From the NCBI GenBank assembly GCA_018644665.1, contig JABGQA010000084.1:108059-172058 (forward strand): 64,000 nt of DNA, given 5' to 3'. Shown one piece after another: positions 9,199 to 17,946 of the stretch (position 1 is the first letter of the stretch; each line of letters opens with the position of its first letter). The DNA comes from Candidatus Poribacteria bacterium (GTDB taxonomy: Bacteria; Poribacteria; WGA-4E; GCA-2687025). Both the position numbers and the translations under genes were made by a program. Below the pieces are notes generated by a model. The model was not told where the DNA came from. It worked only from the letters and a program-made list of their open reading frames with translations, and did no database searches.

Positions 9199-10002
9199 TC
9201 ACGCCGACATGCGGGCCTCGGCGTCTAGCACCGACAGCGCGTCGTCGCCGAAGATCATGGGGAAGGTCTTCCTGTCCTCATCGGCAGTTCTATGGATCGC
9301 GCCGTCCATGTAGCAGACGCTGTAGCCCCGACGCGCGATGTCGGACTCGTTTACGCCGGACCGGTGTAGCAGGAAGTTGTGGAGGACGACGACCTCGCCG
9401 ACATCCAGTTCCAAGAACACCGACGGGTGGTTCTCCACGTGCTCCCGCTTGTCTTCCTCGGACACGACATGGCCGCGCTTCGAGAGTAGCCCCAGCGTGT
9501 GCGAGCCCGGAACCACCTCGACGCAGCCATTGGCCTTCGTCGCGGGGTCCAGAGCCGTCCATATGGTCGCGTAGTCGGCGCCATCGACGCTCGATAGCCC
9601 CCACCCGTCGCCGCCGTCCTGGTGGTACGGCAGCACCGTGCCCTTACGCGGCGGCTTGTTCATGAACATGCACCGGTACGCGGACACCCTCTCGCCGATG
9701 AGCTGGCGTGTCACAGCCTGGAACACCGGGTGCTGGGTGTACGCCAGGTAGACGGGGTCGCGCTCCCACCCTTCGATCTTGCGGTAGTCGTCTGACGGCC
9801 CCGCGAACTTGCCGCCGGGGCCGAGCTTGTATTCGGCTCCGCCCAGATCCAGTTGGAACCACATGCCGTCGTGTTGCACGCGGCCCTGCGTGATGTCGTC
9901 CGTTCTCTGGCGTAGGGCGTCGAACTCCTCGTCGGTCGCGACCTTCCCGAGACGCACGTAGCCGTCGGCGTGGTACTGCGCAAGCTGCTTGTCGGATAGC
10001 AA
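9199..10002 (-). CDS. Phytanoyl-CoA dioxygenase family (PhyH) Fe(II)/2-oxoglutarate oxygenase
   Basis: 267-residue non-haem iron oxygenase. The metal-binding HxD is in PYHQDGGDG and the distal His in NFLLHRSGVN, with an Arg shortly after (ARRGYS) as expected for 2-oxoglutarate binding. VVPGSHTLG is the typical PhyH strand before the distal His. Such enzymes hydroxylate lipids or small molecules, and this group is often expanded in uncultured marine bacteria. It is the last gene of a - strand operon with a ceramidase-like and a zinc alcohol dehydrogenase gene, so a lipid-type or amino-alcohol substrate is a reasonable guess. Confidence 0.9.
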   Translation of the reverse strand: MLSDKQLAQYHADGYVRLGKVATDEEFDALRQRTDDITQGRVQHDGMWFQLDLGGAEYKLGPGGKFAGPSDDYRKIEGWERDPVYLAYTQHPVFQAVTRQLIGERVSAYRCMFMNKPPRKGTVLPYHQDGGDGWGLSSVDGADYATIWTALDPATKANGCVEVVPGSHTLGLLSKRGHVVSEEDKREHVENHPSVFLELDVGEVVVLHNFLLHRSGVNESDIARRGYSVCYMDGAIHRTADEDRKTFPMIFGDDALSVLDAEARMSA

Positions 10003-10030
10003 GTCTGTCCCCCTCGTCGTGGCGCTTCCT

Positions 10031-11326
10031 CTACGCCGTCACGTCGGCAAGCACGCGTAGGCACGCGTCGTTGATCATGTCGCCCGCGTCGGGATCGACC
10101 CGACATGCGTGGGTGACCTCGTAGCCGCCCTCCGGGTACGCCGCGCGCGTGGGCACGTAGCCTATCGATCCGTTCGTGTACCCGAGGAAGAACGTGTCGT
10201 CCGCCGGCGACTCGCGCTTCACCAGGGCTCCGTTCTCCGTGAAGATCTCGGCGGGGGCCGACGCCAACGCCAGGCCGCCGAACCGGAGGGCAGACATCTC
10301 GGCCTCAACCGGCTCCAATGGCTCGCCGGAGGCCCAACTCTCCGCGGCGCTGACGGCGCCGTCGCGTCGCCTGTTGGCCCACCAGAGCGATCCCTCGTTC
10401 CCCTCGGCCGCCTCGAGCCGCGCGATTTGCTGACTCAGTTCCGCGGCGAGTTCTCGCGCATCCTCCTCGGAGCCGTATCTGTAGCGGGGCAGGCTCTCAG
10501 TCGTGTCCGATGTCGCCACGCCTTCGGCGGCGTCCGTTGAGATTCGCTCCCACAGGTTGACGACCTCGCACCCAAGGCGTACACCTAGCGTCCGCGCCGG
10601 CTCGTACGCGTGGTCCATCGCCACGGGATTCAGGTCGCCGCACGCCCCCTGCAGGTAGAGCATCGGCGCGCCCGTCAGTTCCTCGACGACATCCCGCGCG
10701 CTGCCGGGGAAGTCGGCGGACAGCGACTGCATGCGCCCGCTCTGGCTCACAGGGTGGCAGGCAAAGTTCACGAGGCAAGCGAGCGGGTAGCCGCCTGGCG
10801 TCTCTATTCGCGCCACGCCGAGGCTTCGGTCCACCGGGCCGTCAGGGTTGTTCCCCAGCCAGATCGAGCCGTCCTCGCGCCGCTCCCTGCGGTTGATGGC
10901 GATGTCGCTCTCGCCCCACGCCAAGCCTAGCTGAGCCTCGCGCATGTCACCCAGCGCCTCCGACGCGGCGCCAGCAAGCTGATGGGCCAGGTGTGCGCGA
11001 TACGCGTGGACGATCGTGGCCTCGTCACGGTCGACGCTCGGCCCGTAGTGGGTGTGGGTGCACGCCAGCATCACGCGATCGCCCGGGACGCCCGTGGCCG
11101 CTTCGATGTGGCGCCGTATGTCCGCGACGGTGTCGGCTTGTAGCTGCAGCAGGTCGCACTGCACGAGGAACGCCACGTCGTCCCCGTCCCGCAACGCGAG
11201 GCACGTCGCGTAGAGCGGGTCGTGCACGTCGGTCGACGGGCCGCGGCCCGCGAACCCGACCATGGGGATGCCGACGGCAGGAGTGATGTCGGCTCGGGCT
11301 ACGCCTGCTTCGAGGCTGGTTGCCAT
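10031..11326 (-). CDS. Neutral/alkaline ceramidase-like amidase (N-terminal domain family)
   Basis: 431 residues matching the catalytic domain of neutral/alkaline non-lysosomal ceramidase: N-terminal AGVARADITPAVGIPMVGF, the zinc site motif CTHTHYGP, the second His motif NFACHPVS, and LQGACGDLNP near the middle. It lacks a signal peptide and the C-terminal Ig-like domain of secreted ceramidases, so it is probably intracellular and the true substrate may be another N-acyl compound. The gene lies 28 bases before phyH and 11 bases after the alcohol dehydrogenase gene on the - strand. Confidence 0.85.
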   Translation of the reverse strand: MATSLEAGVARADITPAVGIPMVGFAGRGPSTDVHDPLYATCLALRDGDDVAFLVQCDLLQLQADTVADIRRHIEAATGVPGDRVMLACTHTHYGPSVDRDEATIVHAYRAHLAHQLAGAASEALGDMREAQLGLAWGESDIAINRRERREDGSIWLGNNPDGPVDRSLGVARIETPGGYPLACLVNFACHPVSQSGRMQSLSADFPGSARDVVEELTGAPMLYLQGACGDLNPVAMDHAYEPARTLGVRLGCEVVNLWERISTDAAEGVATSDTTESLPRYRYGSEEDARELAAELSQQIARLEAAEGNEGSLWWANRRRDGAVSAAESWASGEPLEPVEAEMSALRFGGLALASAPAEIFTENGALVKRESPADDTFFLGYTNGSIGYVPTRAAYPEGGYEVTHACRVDPDAGDMINDACLRVLADVTA

Positions 11327-11337
11327 GTGCCTCTCCT

Positions 11338-12447
11338 CTACGAGTCGTGGATCTGGAGCAACCCGCGTATATTCCGGCCTGCCTTGAGATCCTCGAAGGC
11401 CTCCGGCGCGTCCTCCAGGGGGTATGTCTTGGTCACCAGTTCGTCGAGCTTCAGGCGCCCCTGCTCGTATAGGTCCAAGAGCCGGAGCATGTCCACGCGC
11501 ATGCGGGCCGAGCCGTACATCGACCCTACGAGTCGGCGCTCGCCATACGGAAGCATCGCTATCGGGATGGACGCCTTGGCGTCGCCAGAGCCGATGCCGA
11601 TGACCACCGCCGTGCCGGCGAACGCCAGCATCTCAAACGCCTGCTCTACTGTCCGCGGATTGCCGATCGCCTCGATCGCATAGTCGACGCCGTCGCCATC
11701 CGTGAGTTCGATCGCGGCCTCGACCGGGTCGCACTCGGCCGCGTTGATGACGTGTGTCGCCCCGAATTCCGTAGCGTGCGCCAGCTTCTCGTCGCGCACA
11801 TCGATGGCGATTATCTTGCCAGCCCCGGCGAGCACGGCTCCCTGGACGGCGTTAAGCCCGATGCCGCCCGCGCCAATCACGGCAACGGCGCTGCCCGGTT
11901 CCACTTTGGCAGTGAACAGCACTGCGCCCACGCCGGTCGTGACGCCGCAGCCTACCAGCGCCGCGACGTGTAGAGGCGTTTGCGCCGGAATCGGGATCAC
12001 CGAGTTCTCCATGACGACGATTCTCTCGGCCATCGTCCCGATGCGCGACATGAGGTTGTACTGCACGCCGTCCTTGCTCATCGGGAACGAGCCATCGACG
12101 AGGCAGCCACGGGCCGAGCGCCAGTGCGGGCGGCACAGGTTGGGCTTGCCCACCGTGCAGTAGCGACACCGGCCGCAGGCGGTGATGAAGGACATCATCA
12201 CGGCGTCGCCTTCGCTCACGGACGTCACGCCTGCGCCAACTTCCTCGACGATTCCGGCAGCTTCGTGTCCGAGCACTGCCGGCAACGGCTGCGGGATCTG
12301 ACCCGTGATCGCAGACAGGTCGCTGTGACAGACGCCGCTCGCGACCACACGCACCATGACGTGACCGTCACCCGGTGCGTCGAGGTCGAGGTCGTCCACG
12401 ATCACAGGGCCGTTGCGCTCAACGACGGTCGCCGCGCGCACTCGCAT
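11338..12447 (-). CDS. Zinc-dependent alcohol dehydrogenase (MDR family)
   Basis: 369-residue medium-chain dehydrogenase. Catalytic zinc ligands are seen in GVCHSD and GHEAAG; four structural-zinc cysteines are in CGRCRYCTVGKPNLC; the NAD motif is GAGGIGLNA. It resembles the class III/arylalcohol branch. The ATG at 12447 is chosen because GGAGGGA lies just upstream and the family N-terminus follows; a longer open frame would run through the divergent promoter region. First gene of the adh, ceramidase-like, phyH operon. Confidence 0.92.
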   Translation of the reverse strand: MRVRAATVVERNGPVIVDDLDLDAPGDGHVMVRVVASGVCHSDLSAITGQIPQPLPAVLGHEAAGIVEEVGAGVTSVSEGDAVMMSFITACGRCRYCTVGKPNLCRPHWRSARGCLVDGSFPMSKDGVQYNLMSRIGTMAERIVVMENSVIPIPAQTPLHVAALVGCGVTTGVGAVLFTAKVEPGSAVAVIGAGGIGLNAVQGAVLAGAGKIIAIDVRDEKLAHATEFGATHVINAAECDPVEAAIELTDGDGVDYAIEAIGNPRTVEQAFEMLAFAGTAVVIGIGSGDAKASIPIAMLPYGERRLVGSMYGSARMRVDMLRLLDLYEQGRLKLDELVTKTYPLEDAPEAFEDLKAGRNIRGLLQIHDS

Positions 12448-12486
12448 GTTCAGTCCCTCCGTCTGCACTCGTGTCGTGGCGCCGCC

Positions 12487-12515
12487 AGCATACTGCACGC
12501 CCCAAATGCGCGCAA
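12487..12515 (-). promoter_or_regulatory. Sigma70-type promoter for the adh operon
   Basis: On the - strand, TTGCGC (12515-12510), a 17-base spacer, then TATGCT (12492-12487). It lies 40 bases before the alcohol dehydrogenase start and back-to-back with the nagA promoter, the two -35 boxes being 14 bases apart. Confidence 0.6.
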
Positions 12516-12529
12516 TCGCGCCCGTGTCG

Positions 12530-12558
12530 TTGTCAGGCCGTCCCCGCCGCGCTAGGAT
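12530..12558 (+). promoter_or_regulatory. Sigma70-type promoter for nagA
   Basis: TTGTCA (12530-12535), a 17-base spacer and TAGGAT (12553-12558). The predicted transcript begins about 25 bases before the GTG start at 12590, which helps to fix that start. Confidence 0.65.
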
Positions 12559-12589
12559 GCACGCGCCATCACCCCACGAAAGGCGGGAC

Positions 12590-13732
12590 GTGCACAGAAG
12601 CGGACGCGACGTAACGGGATCGCCGGTCAGCATTCGCGTCGGAGACGGCGTCATCACCGAGTGCAGCGCGACGGGCGTGACGGATGGTCGGCTGCTCGCG
12701 CCGGCGCTCGTGGACATACAGCTGAACGGCTACGCGGGCGTCGGCGTGAAGTCGGACGACCCGAACCCCGAAGACCTCCTCCGCATGGCGCGCGCGGTGT
12801 GGGCCACTGGCGTAGGGTCGTTCGTGCCCACGGTGACGACGGATTCGTGCGAGCGTATCGACGGCGGTATACGGCGGGTGCGATCGGCATGCGCCCAGGA
12901 CTCGCTCTTCGCGTCGAGCGTGCCCGGCATCCATGTCGAGGGCCCGTACATATCGCGTGACGACGGCCCCCGCGGCGCGCATCCGCTGGAACATGTGCGG
13001 GCGCCGGATTGGAACGAATTCTCGGGGTGGCAGGACGCGGCCGATGGCACGATCCGCATACTGACGCTGTCGCCCGAGTGGGACGGTTGCGCCTCGTTCA
13101 TCGAATGTGTCGCCGACACCGGCGTCGTCGTCGCCATCGGCCACACGCAGGCGACGCCCGAGCAGATCGACGACGCCGTCTGCGCTGGCGCGACGCTGTC
13201 CACGCACCTAGGTAATGGCGCCCACGCCATCCTGGCCCGGCACCCGAATTACATCTGGCACCAATTGGCGGAAGACGGCCTGTGGGCGAGCTTCATCGCC
13301 GACGGCCACCATCTGCCCGCGGCGACTTTCAAGGCGATGCTGCGAGCCAAGACGCTCGAACGCGCCGTGCTGACAAGCGACGCGGTGAAGTTCGCCGGCA
13401 TGCCCGCAGGAGCGTACGGAGACGACGGCGACTTCGCGGTCGACCTGCTGGAGAACGGCCGCGTGCAGCTCGCGGGGACTCCCTACCTCGCCGGGGCGGG
13501 GCTACCGTTGGTACGGGGCGTTGAGAACGCAGTACGCTTCGCGGGCGTGCCGCTCGCGGCGGCGTGGCGACTTGCCGCACACAACCCAGCGCGACTGCTC
13601 GGCCTTGAGGATCGCGGCGCATTGATCGCGGGAGCGCGCGCGGACTTCGTCGTGTGCGACTGGGACGCCGACGCGTGCGAGCTCTATGTCCGAGAGACCG
13701 TCGTCGCGGGCGAGGTCGTGTACGCAGCGTAG
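12590..13732 (+). CDS. nagA: N-acetylglucosamine-6-phosphate deacetylase-like amidohydrolase
   Basis: 380-residue NagA-family enzyme, expected to remove acetate from GlcNAc 6-phosphate. Family motifs: ALVDIQLNGYAG near residue 40, metal Glu in HVEGPY, metal His in AIGHTQA and THLGNGAH, and the catalytic Asp in LTSDAV. GTG at 12590 is preferred because the promoter lies directly upstream and AGGCGGG precedes it; the open frame continues upstream but would overlap the divergent adh gene. THLGNGAH replaces the more usual THLFNAM, so a related amino-sugar phosphate could be the substrate. Followed by two Gfo/Idh/MocA genes. Confidence 0.85.
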   Translation: MHRSGRDVTGSPVSIRVGDGVITECSATGVTDGRLLAPALVDIQLNGYAGVGVKSDDPNPEDLLRMARAVWATGVGSFVPTVTTDSCERIDGGIRRVRSACAQDSLFASSVPGIHVEGPYISRDDGPRGAHPLEHVRAPDWNEFSGWQDAADGTIRILTLSPEWDGCASFIECVADTGVVVAIGHTQATPEQIDDAVCAGATLSTHLGNGAHAILARHPNYIWHQLAEDGLWASFIADGHHLPAATFKAMLRAKTLERAVLTSDAVKFAGMPAGAYGDDGDFAVDLLENGRVQLAGTPYLAGAGLPLVRGVENAVRFAGVPLAAAWRLAAHNPARLLGLEDRGALIAGARADFVVCDWDADACELYVRETVVAGEVVYAA

Positions 13733-13759
13733 GCGAACCGTCAACTAGAGGGACGACGC

Positions 13760-14722
13760 ATGGACGTTGGCTTCATCGGTGTCGGCGGGATCGCAGGGAA
13801 CTACCTGAACAGCCTCGAACGCATCGCGGACGTCCGCGTGTCCGCGGTCTGCGACATTGATGCTACCCGCGCGGGCTCCGTCGCAGAGCGCTTCGGTAGT
13901 CGGACGTACGACGACCATCACGCGATGTTTGAGGCAGAGCGGCTCGACGCTCTGTTCATCGCGGTGCCGCCGTTTGCCCACACCGACCAGGAGATCCTCG
14001 CCGCGAAGCGTGGGATTCCGATGTTCATCGCGAAGCCGGTGGCGATGGACCTCGACACCGTCAACGCCGCCCTCGCCGCCATCCGAGAGCACGAGGTGAT
14101 GACAGGGGTCGGGTACATGTGGCGGCACTCGGACCTGACGGACAAGGCCCGGGAGTTGCTCGGAGAACGCGCGATCGGTATGGCCATCGGGTCCGTGCAC
14201 GTGAACACGCCCGGCACCGCGTGGTGGCGCGTGCTTGGTCAGTCGGGCGGGCAGATCGTCGAGCAGTCGACGCACATCTACGACCTCGCCAGGTCCTTCT
14301 GCGGCGAGGCGGCGCAGGCGCACGGGTGGGGCGGCGCGGCCCTGAATCCTCGAATCGACTTCGAGGATGTCACGACGGTCAACATCCGGTTCGAGGGTGG
14401 CGCCGTGGGCGCGATGACATCGACGTCCAACGTGCGCACCGGAAAGTACAGCCTGGAACTCATAGGGAACGACTTCCACCTTACCCTCAACTACGGCGCC
14501 AACCGGATGGCCGGCCACGTGGGCGAGGAGACCGTCGAGTACGAAGCCGCGGAGAGCGGTTACTACATCCAGGTCGAACGCTTCATTCGCGCTGTACGTG
14601 AGGGAGACGCCAGCCTGAACCGCTCCGACTACGCGGACGCGGCGCGCAGTCTCGCGTTGACGCTGGCTGCGAACGAGACACTGCGGACTGGGCAAGTCGT
14701 GGACGTCCCCAAGATCGCTTGA
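13760..14722 (+). CDS. Gfo/Idh/MocA family oxidoreductase (AKP variant)
   Basis: 320-residue member with the Rossmann motif GFIGVGGIAGNY at the N-terminus and a family motif that reads FIAKPVAMD instead of EKP, keeping the catalytic Lys. QSTHIYDLAR supplies the usual His in the C-terminal domain. It starts 27 bases after nagA and 78 bases before another family member, so the three are probably one transcript. The substrate is unknown; the context suggests an amino sugar or a derived sugar acid. Confidence 0.87.
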   Translation: MDVGFIGVGGIAGNYLNSLERIADVRVSAVCDIDATRAGSVAERFGSRTYDDHHAMFEAERLDALFIAVPPFAHTDQEILAAKRGIPMFIAKPVAMDLDTVNAALAAIREHEVMTGVGYMWRHSDLTDKARELLGERAIGMAIGSVHVNTPGTAWWRVLGQSGGQIVEQSTHIYDLARSFCGEAAQAHGWGGAALNPRIDFEDVTTVNIRFEGGAVGAMTSTSNVRTGKYSLELIGNDFHLTLNYGANRMAGHVGEETVEYEAAESGYYIQVERFIRAVREGDASLNRSDYADAARSLALTLAANETLRTGQVVDVPKIA

Positions 14723-14800
14723 GAGCAAGTCGAATGTCCCCGGGCGGCGCGCGACTCTCCGCGCCCACCCACCAATCCACACGCAGGACGGAACGTATCG

Positions 14801-15991
14801 ATGGCAGACAAGGTACGAGTGGCCCTCGTCGGATGCGGCGGCATCTCGGGCGCGCACATGAACGCGTATTCGAACCTCGCGAAGGCCGGTGTGCTCAACG
14901 TGGAGTTCGTCGCCACGTGTGACGTGCGCGAGGAATCCGCGGAGACGCGCGCGAACGAGGCCGCTAAGCTCCAGGACGGCCGCAAGCCGAACGTCTATAC
15001 CGACATCACGGAGATGCTCGACAAGGAACCCGACATCGAGGCGGTGGACATCTGTGCGCTGCACCGCGTGCACCACGATCTCGCTGTCGCCGCGCTGGAC
15101 GCCGGCAAGCACGTCATCATCGAGAAGCCCCTCGGGGTAACGATGAAGGCGTGTGCGCTGATCCTAGAGGCGGCGCGCCGCAACGACCGCATCCTCGCGA
15201 CCGCCGAGAACTACCGGCGCGCGCCGAACCAGCGGGCCGTCAAGTGGGCGCTCGAACAGGGGTTGATCGGCGCGCCGCGCGTCCTAGTGTACATCGATTA
15301 CGGCGAGTCGCTGGGGCCTTGGGGCTGGCGTGACTCGAAGATCAACGCGGGCGCCGGATGGGTGCTCGACGGCGGCGTGCACTACGCCGACATGTTCCGC
15401 TACCACCTCGGCGAGGCGTACGAAGTCTACGCCGACGTGCGGTCGTTCGACCCGCAGCGCTACCAGGCGCGCGAGGAGAAGGCCGACCCCATCCGCGTGA
15501 CGACCGAGGACTCTACGCTCGCCATCGTGAAGTTCGAGAGCGGCGCGGTGGTGCAGTGGAGTTCCGTTCGCGCGGCTCCCGGGAAGGGCTTCAACCAGCA
15601 CCTCATTTACGGCGAGGAGGGCTCGCTCGACTACGGTGGGAACCTCACGCTGCGCGGCAAGGACGCGATCGACGTTAAGCCGGACTACGAGAAGGCTCTG
15701 TCCGACGACGACCGCGCGCGCCTGTATCCCGGCGGCGTCACGGACAGTATTGCCACGGAGCTGTGGGAATTCGCGCAGTCCATCCGTGACGACTCCTACT
15801 ACCCCGAGACCGACGGCGTCGAGGGGATGAAGGCGATGGCGATCTGTATGGGCGTCCTCGAGTCCGCGTGGATCAACGCCCCGGTCAACCTGCGGCAAAT
15901 CGAGGCGTGCAGAATCACGGGGTACCAGGACGACATGGACCGTGAACTCGGCGTGCTGGACACCAAGTGGAACGTCTGGGCGACGTTCTAG
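14801..15991 (+). CDS. Gfo/Idh/MocA family oxidoreductase
   Basis: 396-residue member, longer than its neighbour. Rossmann motif ALVGCGGISGAH at 8-19, EKP motif in IIEKPLGVT, catalytic-region DGGVHYADM. It follows another family gene. The stop overlaps the stop of the convergent HEAT gene within the single tetranucleotide CTAG (15988-15991), leaving no room for a terminator between the two operons. Confidence 0.88.
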   Translation: MADKVRVALVGCGGISGAHMNAYSNLAKAGVLNVEFVATCDVREESAETRANEAAKLQDGRKPNVYTDITEMLDKEPDIEAVDICALHRVHHDLAVAALDAGKHVIIEKPLGVTMKACALILEAARRNDRILATAENYRRAPNQRAVKWALEQGLIGAPRVLVYIDYGESLGPWGWRDSKINAGAGWVLDGGVHYADMFRYHLGEAYEVYADVRSFDPQRYQAREEKADPIRVTTEDSTLAIVKFESGAVVQWSSVRAAPGKGFNQHLIYGEEGSLDYGGNLTLRGKDAIDVKPDYEKALSDDDRARLYPGGVTDSIATELWEFAQSIRDDSYYPETDGVEGMKAMAICMGVLESAWINAPVNLRQIEACRITGYQDDMDRELGVLDTKWNVWATF

Positions 15992-16530
15992 GCAGCTTCG
16001 ATGTCCTCGACGGCGCGCCGGGCAGTGGCCTTCACGCCGCCGTCGACGTCGTTCTCGGCGACCTCGCGGAGGAACTCCAACGCCGCGGGGTCGCCTATCT
16101 CGTGCAGCGACGAGACGACCCAGTTCCGGACGCTGCAGTGCTCGGTGTCGTCGCGATGGTACGTGTCGATGAGGGGCTGCGTGGCGCGGCGATCGGCGAA
16201 GACTCCCAACGCGCGGGCAGCGTAACCGCGTACCTGCCAGACCTCGTCATCTAGCGCGGCGAGGATCGGGTCGAAGGCTCCAGCGTCGCCGATCTCGCGC
16301 AGCGCGAGCAGAGCGTGGCCGCGGGCGTATTCGTTGAGGTCAGCGTCGCGAGCCACGGCCAGCAACGGCTCTACGGCGTCGGCGCCCAACTCGCCGCATG
16401 CGAAGCACGCCTCCTGACGCGTCTTCCAGTGATCGTCCAGCAGCATCTCGACAAGCGCGGGGATGTCGCCCGCAGACTTCGCGGCGTCTACCCGCGCGCG
16501 CAACGCGTCCAAGGCTTCATCAGTCAGCAC
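15988..16530 (-). CDS. HEAT-repeat (PBS lyase-type) protein
   Basis: 180-residue all-helical protein with about four HEAT-like repeats of roughly 30 residues, visible as repeating segments such as ALLALREIGDAGAFDPIL, AARALGVFADRRATQPLI and VVSSLHEIGDPAALEFL. Such repeats mediate protein binding. GTG at 16530 is chosen because GAGGAG lies about 9 bases upstream and the repeats start soon after; an open frame continues upstream into unrelated sequence. Last gene of the btpA-led - strand cluster, 116 bases after the isomerase gene. Function unknown. Confidence 0.75.
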   Translation of the reverse strand: MLTDEALDALRARVDAAKSAGDIPALVEMLLDDHWKTRQEACFACGELGADAVEPLLAVARDADLNEYARGHALLALREIGDAGAFDPILAALDDEVWQVRGYAARALGVFADRRATQPLIDTYHRDDTEHCSVRNWVVSSLHEIGDPAALEFLREVAENDVDGGVKATARRAVEDIEAA

Positions 16531-16646
16531 GGGGGTGTTCTCCTCTTCCTGGTCGCCGGGTCTCCAAGGCGGGCGGTAGTCTACGTCGCGCCCCAGACGC
16601 GGCCAAGCGGGTCGCCCGCAGCGTTGGGTGACGTTCCGCGCGGTCG

Positions 16647-17483
16647 TTACATGTCGGCGTCGGCGAGGAGCGTTCTTAGGTGCGCGACGGCCTTGGGCAC
16701 GGCCGTGCCGGAGGGCTCGGCCTCCCATCCCTCGTAGACGACGGACATCCAACCGTTGTAGTCGACGCCCTTGAGGATCTCGAGGATGCGCGGGTAGTCG
16801 AGCCACTCCTCGACGCCGGACGCCACGCGGTAGAACTTCGCGCGTACGTGCACGGCCCTATGGGCGCTGGTAGAAATGCTGTTGTAGAGCTGCTCCGCCG
16901 CGTCGGCGGAACGGTCGGCGCCGGACGCGCCCGGAGATCCCACGTACTGCCCGGTGTCGAGGATGTGCGAGAAGTACGGGCTGTCGATCGTGTCCAGGAT
17001 GCGCAGGACGTCGTCGCCGGTGCGCGTGACGCAGCCGTGATTGTGGTTGTGCAGGCCGATCACGACGTCACGTTCGGCGGCGTAGTCGACGACCTCGCGG
17101 ATGGCGCCGAACATACGCGCCCAGACGGCATCTTCCGGTTCGTCCTTGGGTAGCCACGCGGCGAATATGCGCACGAGCGGGACACCCATCCGCTGGGCGA
17201 CATCGGTCCACTTCTTCGTCAGGTCGATGTCGCTCCGCAGCGCGTCTCCCGTCTTGCCAAAGTTGTTGCTGACGGCGAGGTAGGAGATGGCTAGCCCGCG
17301 ACGGTGGCACGCCCGCCGGATGTCGCGTAGCGCGCCGTCGTCCGTGGAGGAGAACGCGCTCGTGTGCAGGTCCACGCCGTCTAGGCGCATGTCGTACGCG
17401 GTCTCGAGGAGACCTTCGAGCGTCATGTCGCCCGACGGGAAGACGTCCTTGTAGCTCAGCGACATGCAACCGACCTTAATCAT
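16647..17483 (-). CDS. Sugar phosphate isomerase/epimerase family TIM barrel
   Basis: 278-residue xylose-isomerase-like TIM barrel: GVDLHTSAF early, VIGLHNHNHG mid-protein, SHILDTGQYVG and a late segment ending VVYEGWEAEPSG carry the likely metal ligands. Several Glu positions usual in the family are replaced by His/Asn (LHNHNH), which may mark a subfamily. The ATG at 17483 overlaps the EVE-like gene's end by 8 bases, and the encoded start MIKVGCMSLSYKD fits the first barrel strand. Confidence 0.82.
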   Translation of the reverse strand: MIKVGCMSLSYKDVFPSGDMTLEGLLETAYDMRLDGVDLHTSAFSSTDDGALRDIRRACHRRGLAISYLAVSNNFGKTGDALRSDIDLTKKWTDVAQRMGVPLVRIFAAWLPKDEPEDAVWARMFGAIREVVDYAAERDVVIGLHNHNHGCVTRTGDDVLRILDTIDSPYFSHILDTGQYVGSPGASGADRSADAAEQLYNSISTSAHRAVHVRAKFYRVASGVEEWLDYPRILEILKGVDYNGWMSVVYEGWEAEPSGTAVPKAVAHLRTLLADADM

Positions 17484-17946
17484 CGTCCCTCGCCCTATCC
17501 GTGTTGTTGTCGAGCCTGGTGAGCGCGGCCCAGGCGCGCTCGACGCCGGCCGCGACGTCGTCCGAGATGCGGACACCGGACTGACGCGCGCTCCAGTTCA
17601 TCGGCTGGAACGCGGCCTCCGCCTTGAGCCGTTCCAGCGGGAGAATCGGCTCCCGATCCGCGTCCAAGAGCGCATCCACCTGCCAGTACAGGTAGCGACG
17701 CGTACGGCCGGAGCCGTCCCAATGTTCCTCGACGAACGGTTCCGAGATCGCCGTCCCCGAGGCCATGATGCCCTTCGGCGGCGTGCCGAGACGTATCAGG
17801 AACACCCGGTCGCCGATGCGCACCTGCTTGGTTCCGCAGCTCCATCGCTGTTCGACCAGCCCGCCGTCGTCGACCCGTCGCTTGGCGTCCCGCAGCTCCG
17901 GCCAGTCCCAGTACTTTGGGTTCCAGCAGAGGAGAAACGCGCTCAT
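17476..17946 (-). CDS. EVE/PUA-like domain protein
   Basis: 156-residue single-domain protein. FLLCWNPKYWDW at the N-terminus, RWSCG, GDRVFLIRLG, PPKGIMASG and the later LYWQVDALLD match the EVE-like (PUA fold) domain seen at the N-terminus of some HNH nucleases and McrB-type proteins, where it reads modified bases in nucleic acid. No nuclease domain follows. It overlaps the aminopeptidase P gene by four bases (ATGA) and the isomerase gene by eight. Assignment rests on pattern memory, so the fold is likely but ligand and role are open. Confidence 0.6.
   Translation of the reverse strand: MSAFLLCWNPKYWDWPELRDAKRRVDDGGLVEQRWSCGTKQVRIGDRVFLIRLGTPPKGIMASGTAISEPFVEEHWDGSGRTRRYLYWQVDALLDADREPILPLERLKAEAAFQPMNWSARQSGVRISDDVAAGVERAWAALTRLDNNTDRARDDD

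Noticed and set aside
12413..12589. Upstream extension of the nagA frame
   Set aside because: It would run through both promoters and into the divergent adh gene; the promoter places the transcript start near 12565.
13745..15112. 455-codon - strand frame antisense to the two oxidoreductase genes
   Set aside because: Covers two genes with clear motifs on the other strand and gives a nonsensical Arg/Val/His-rich translation.
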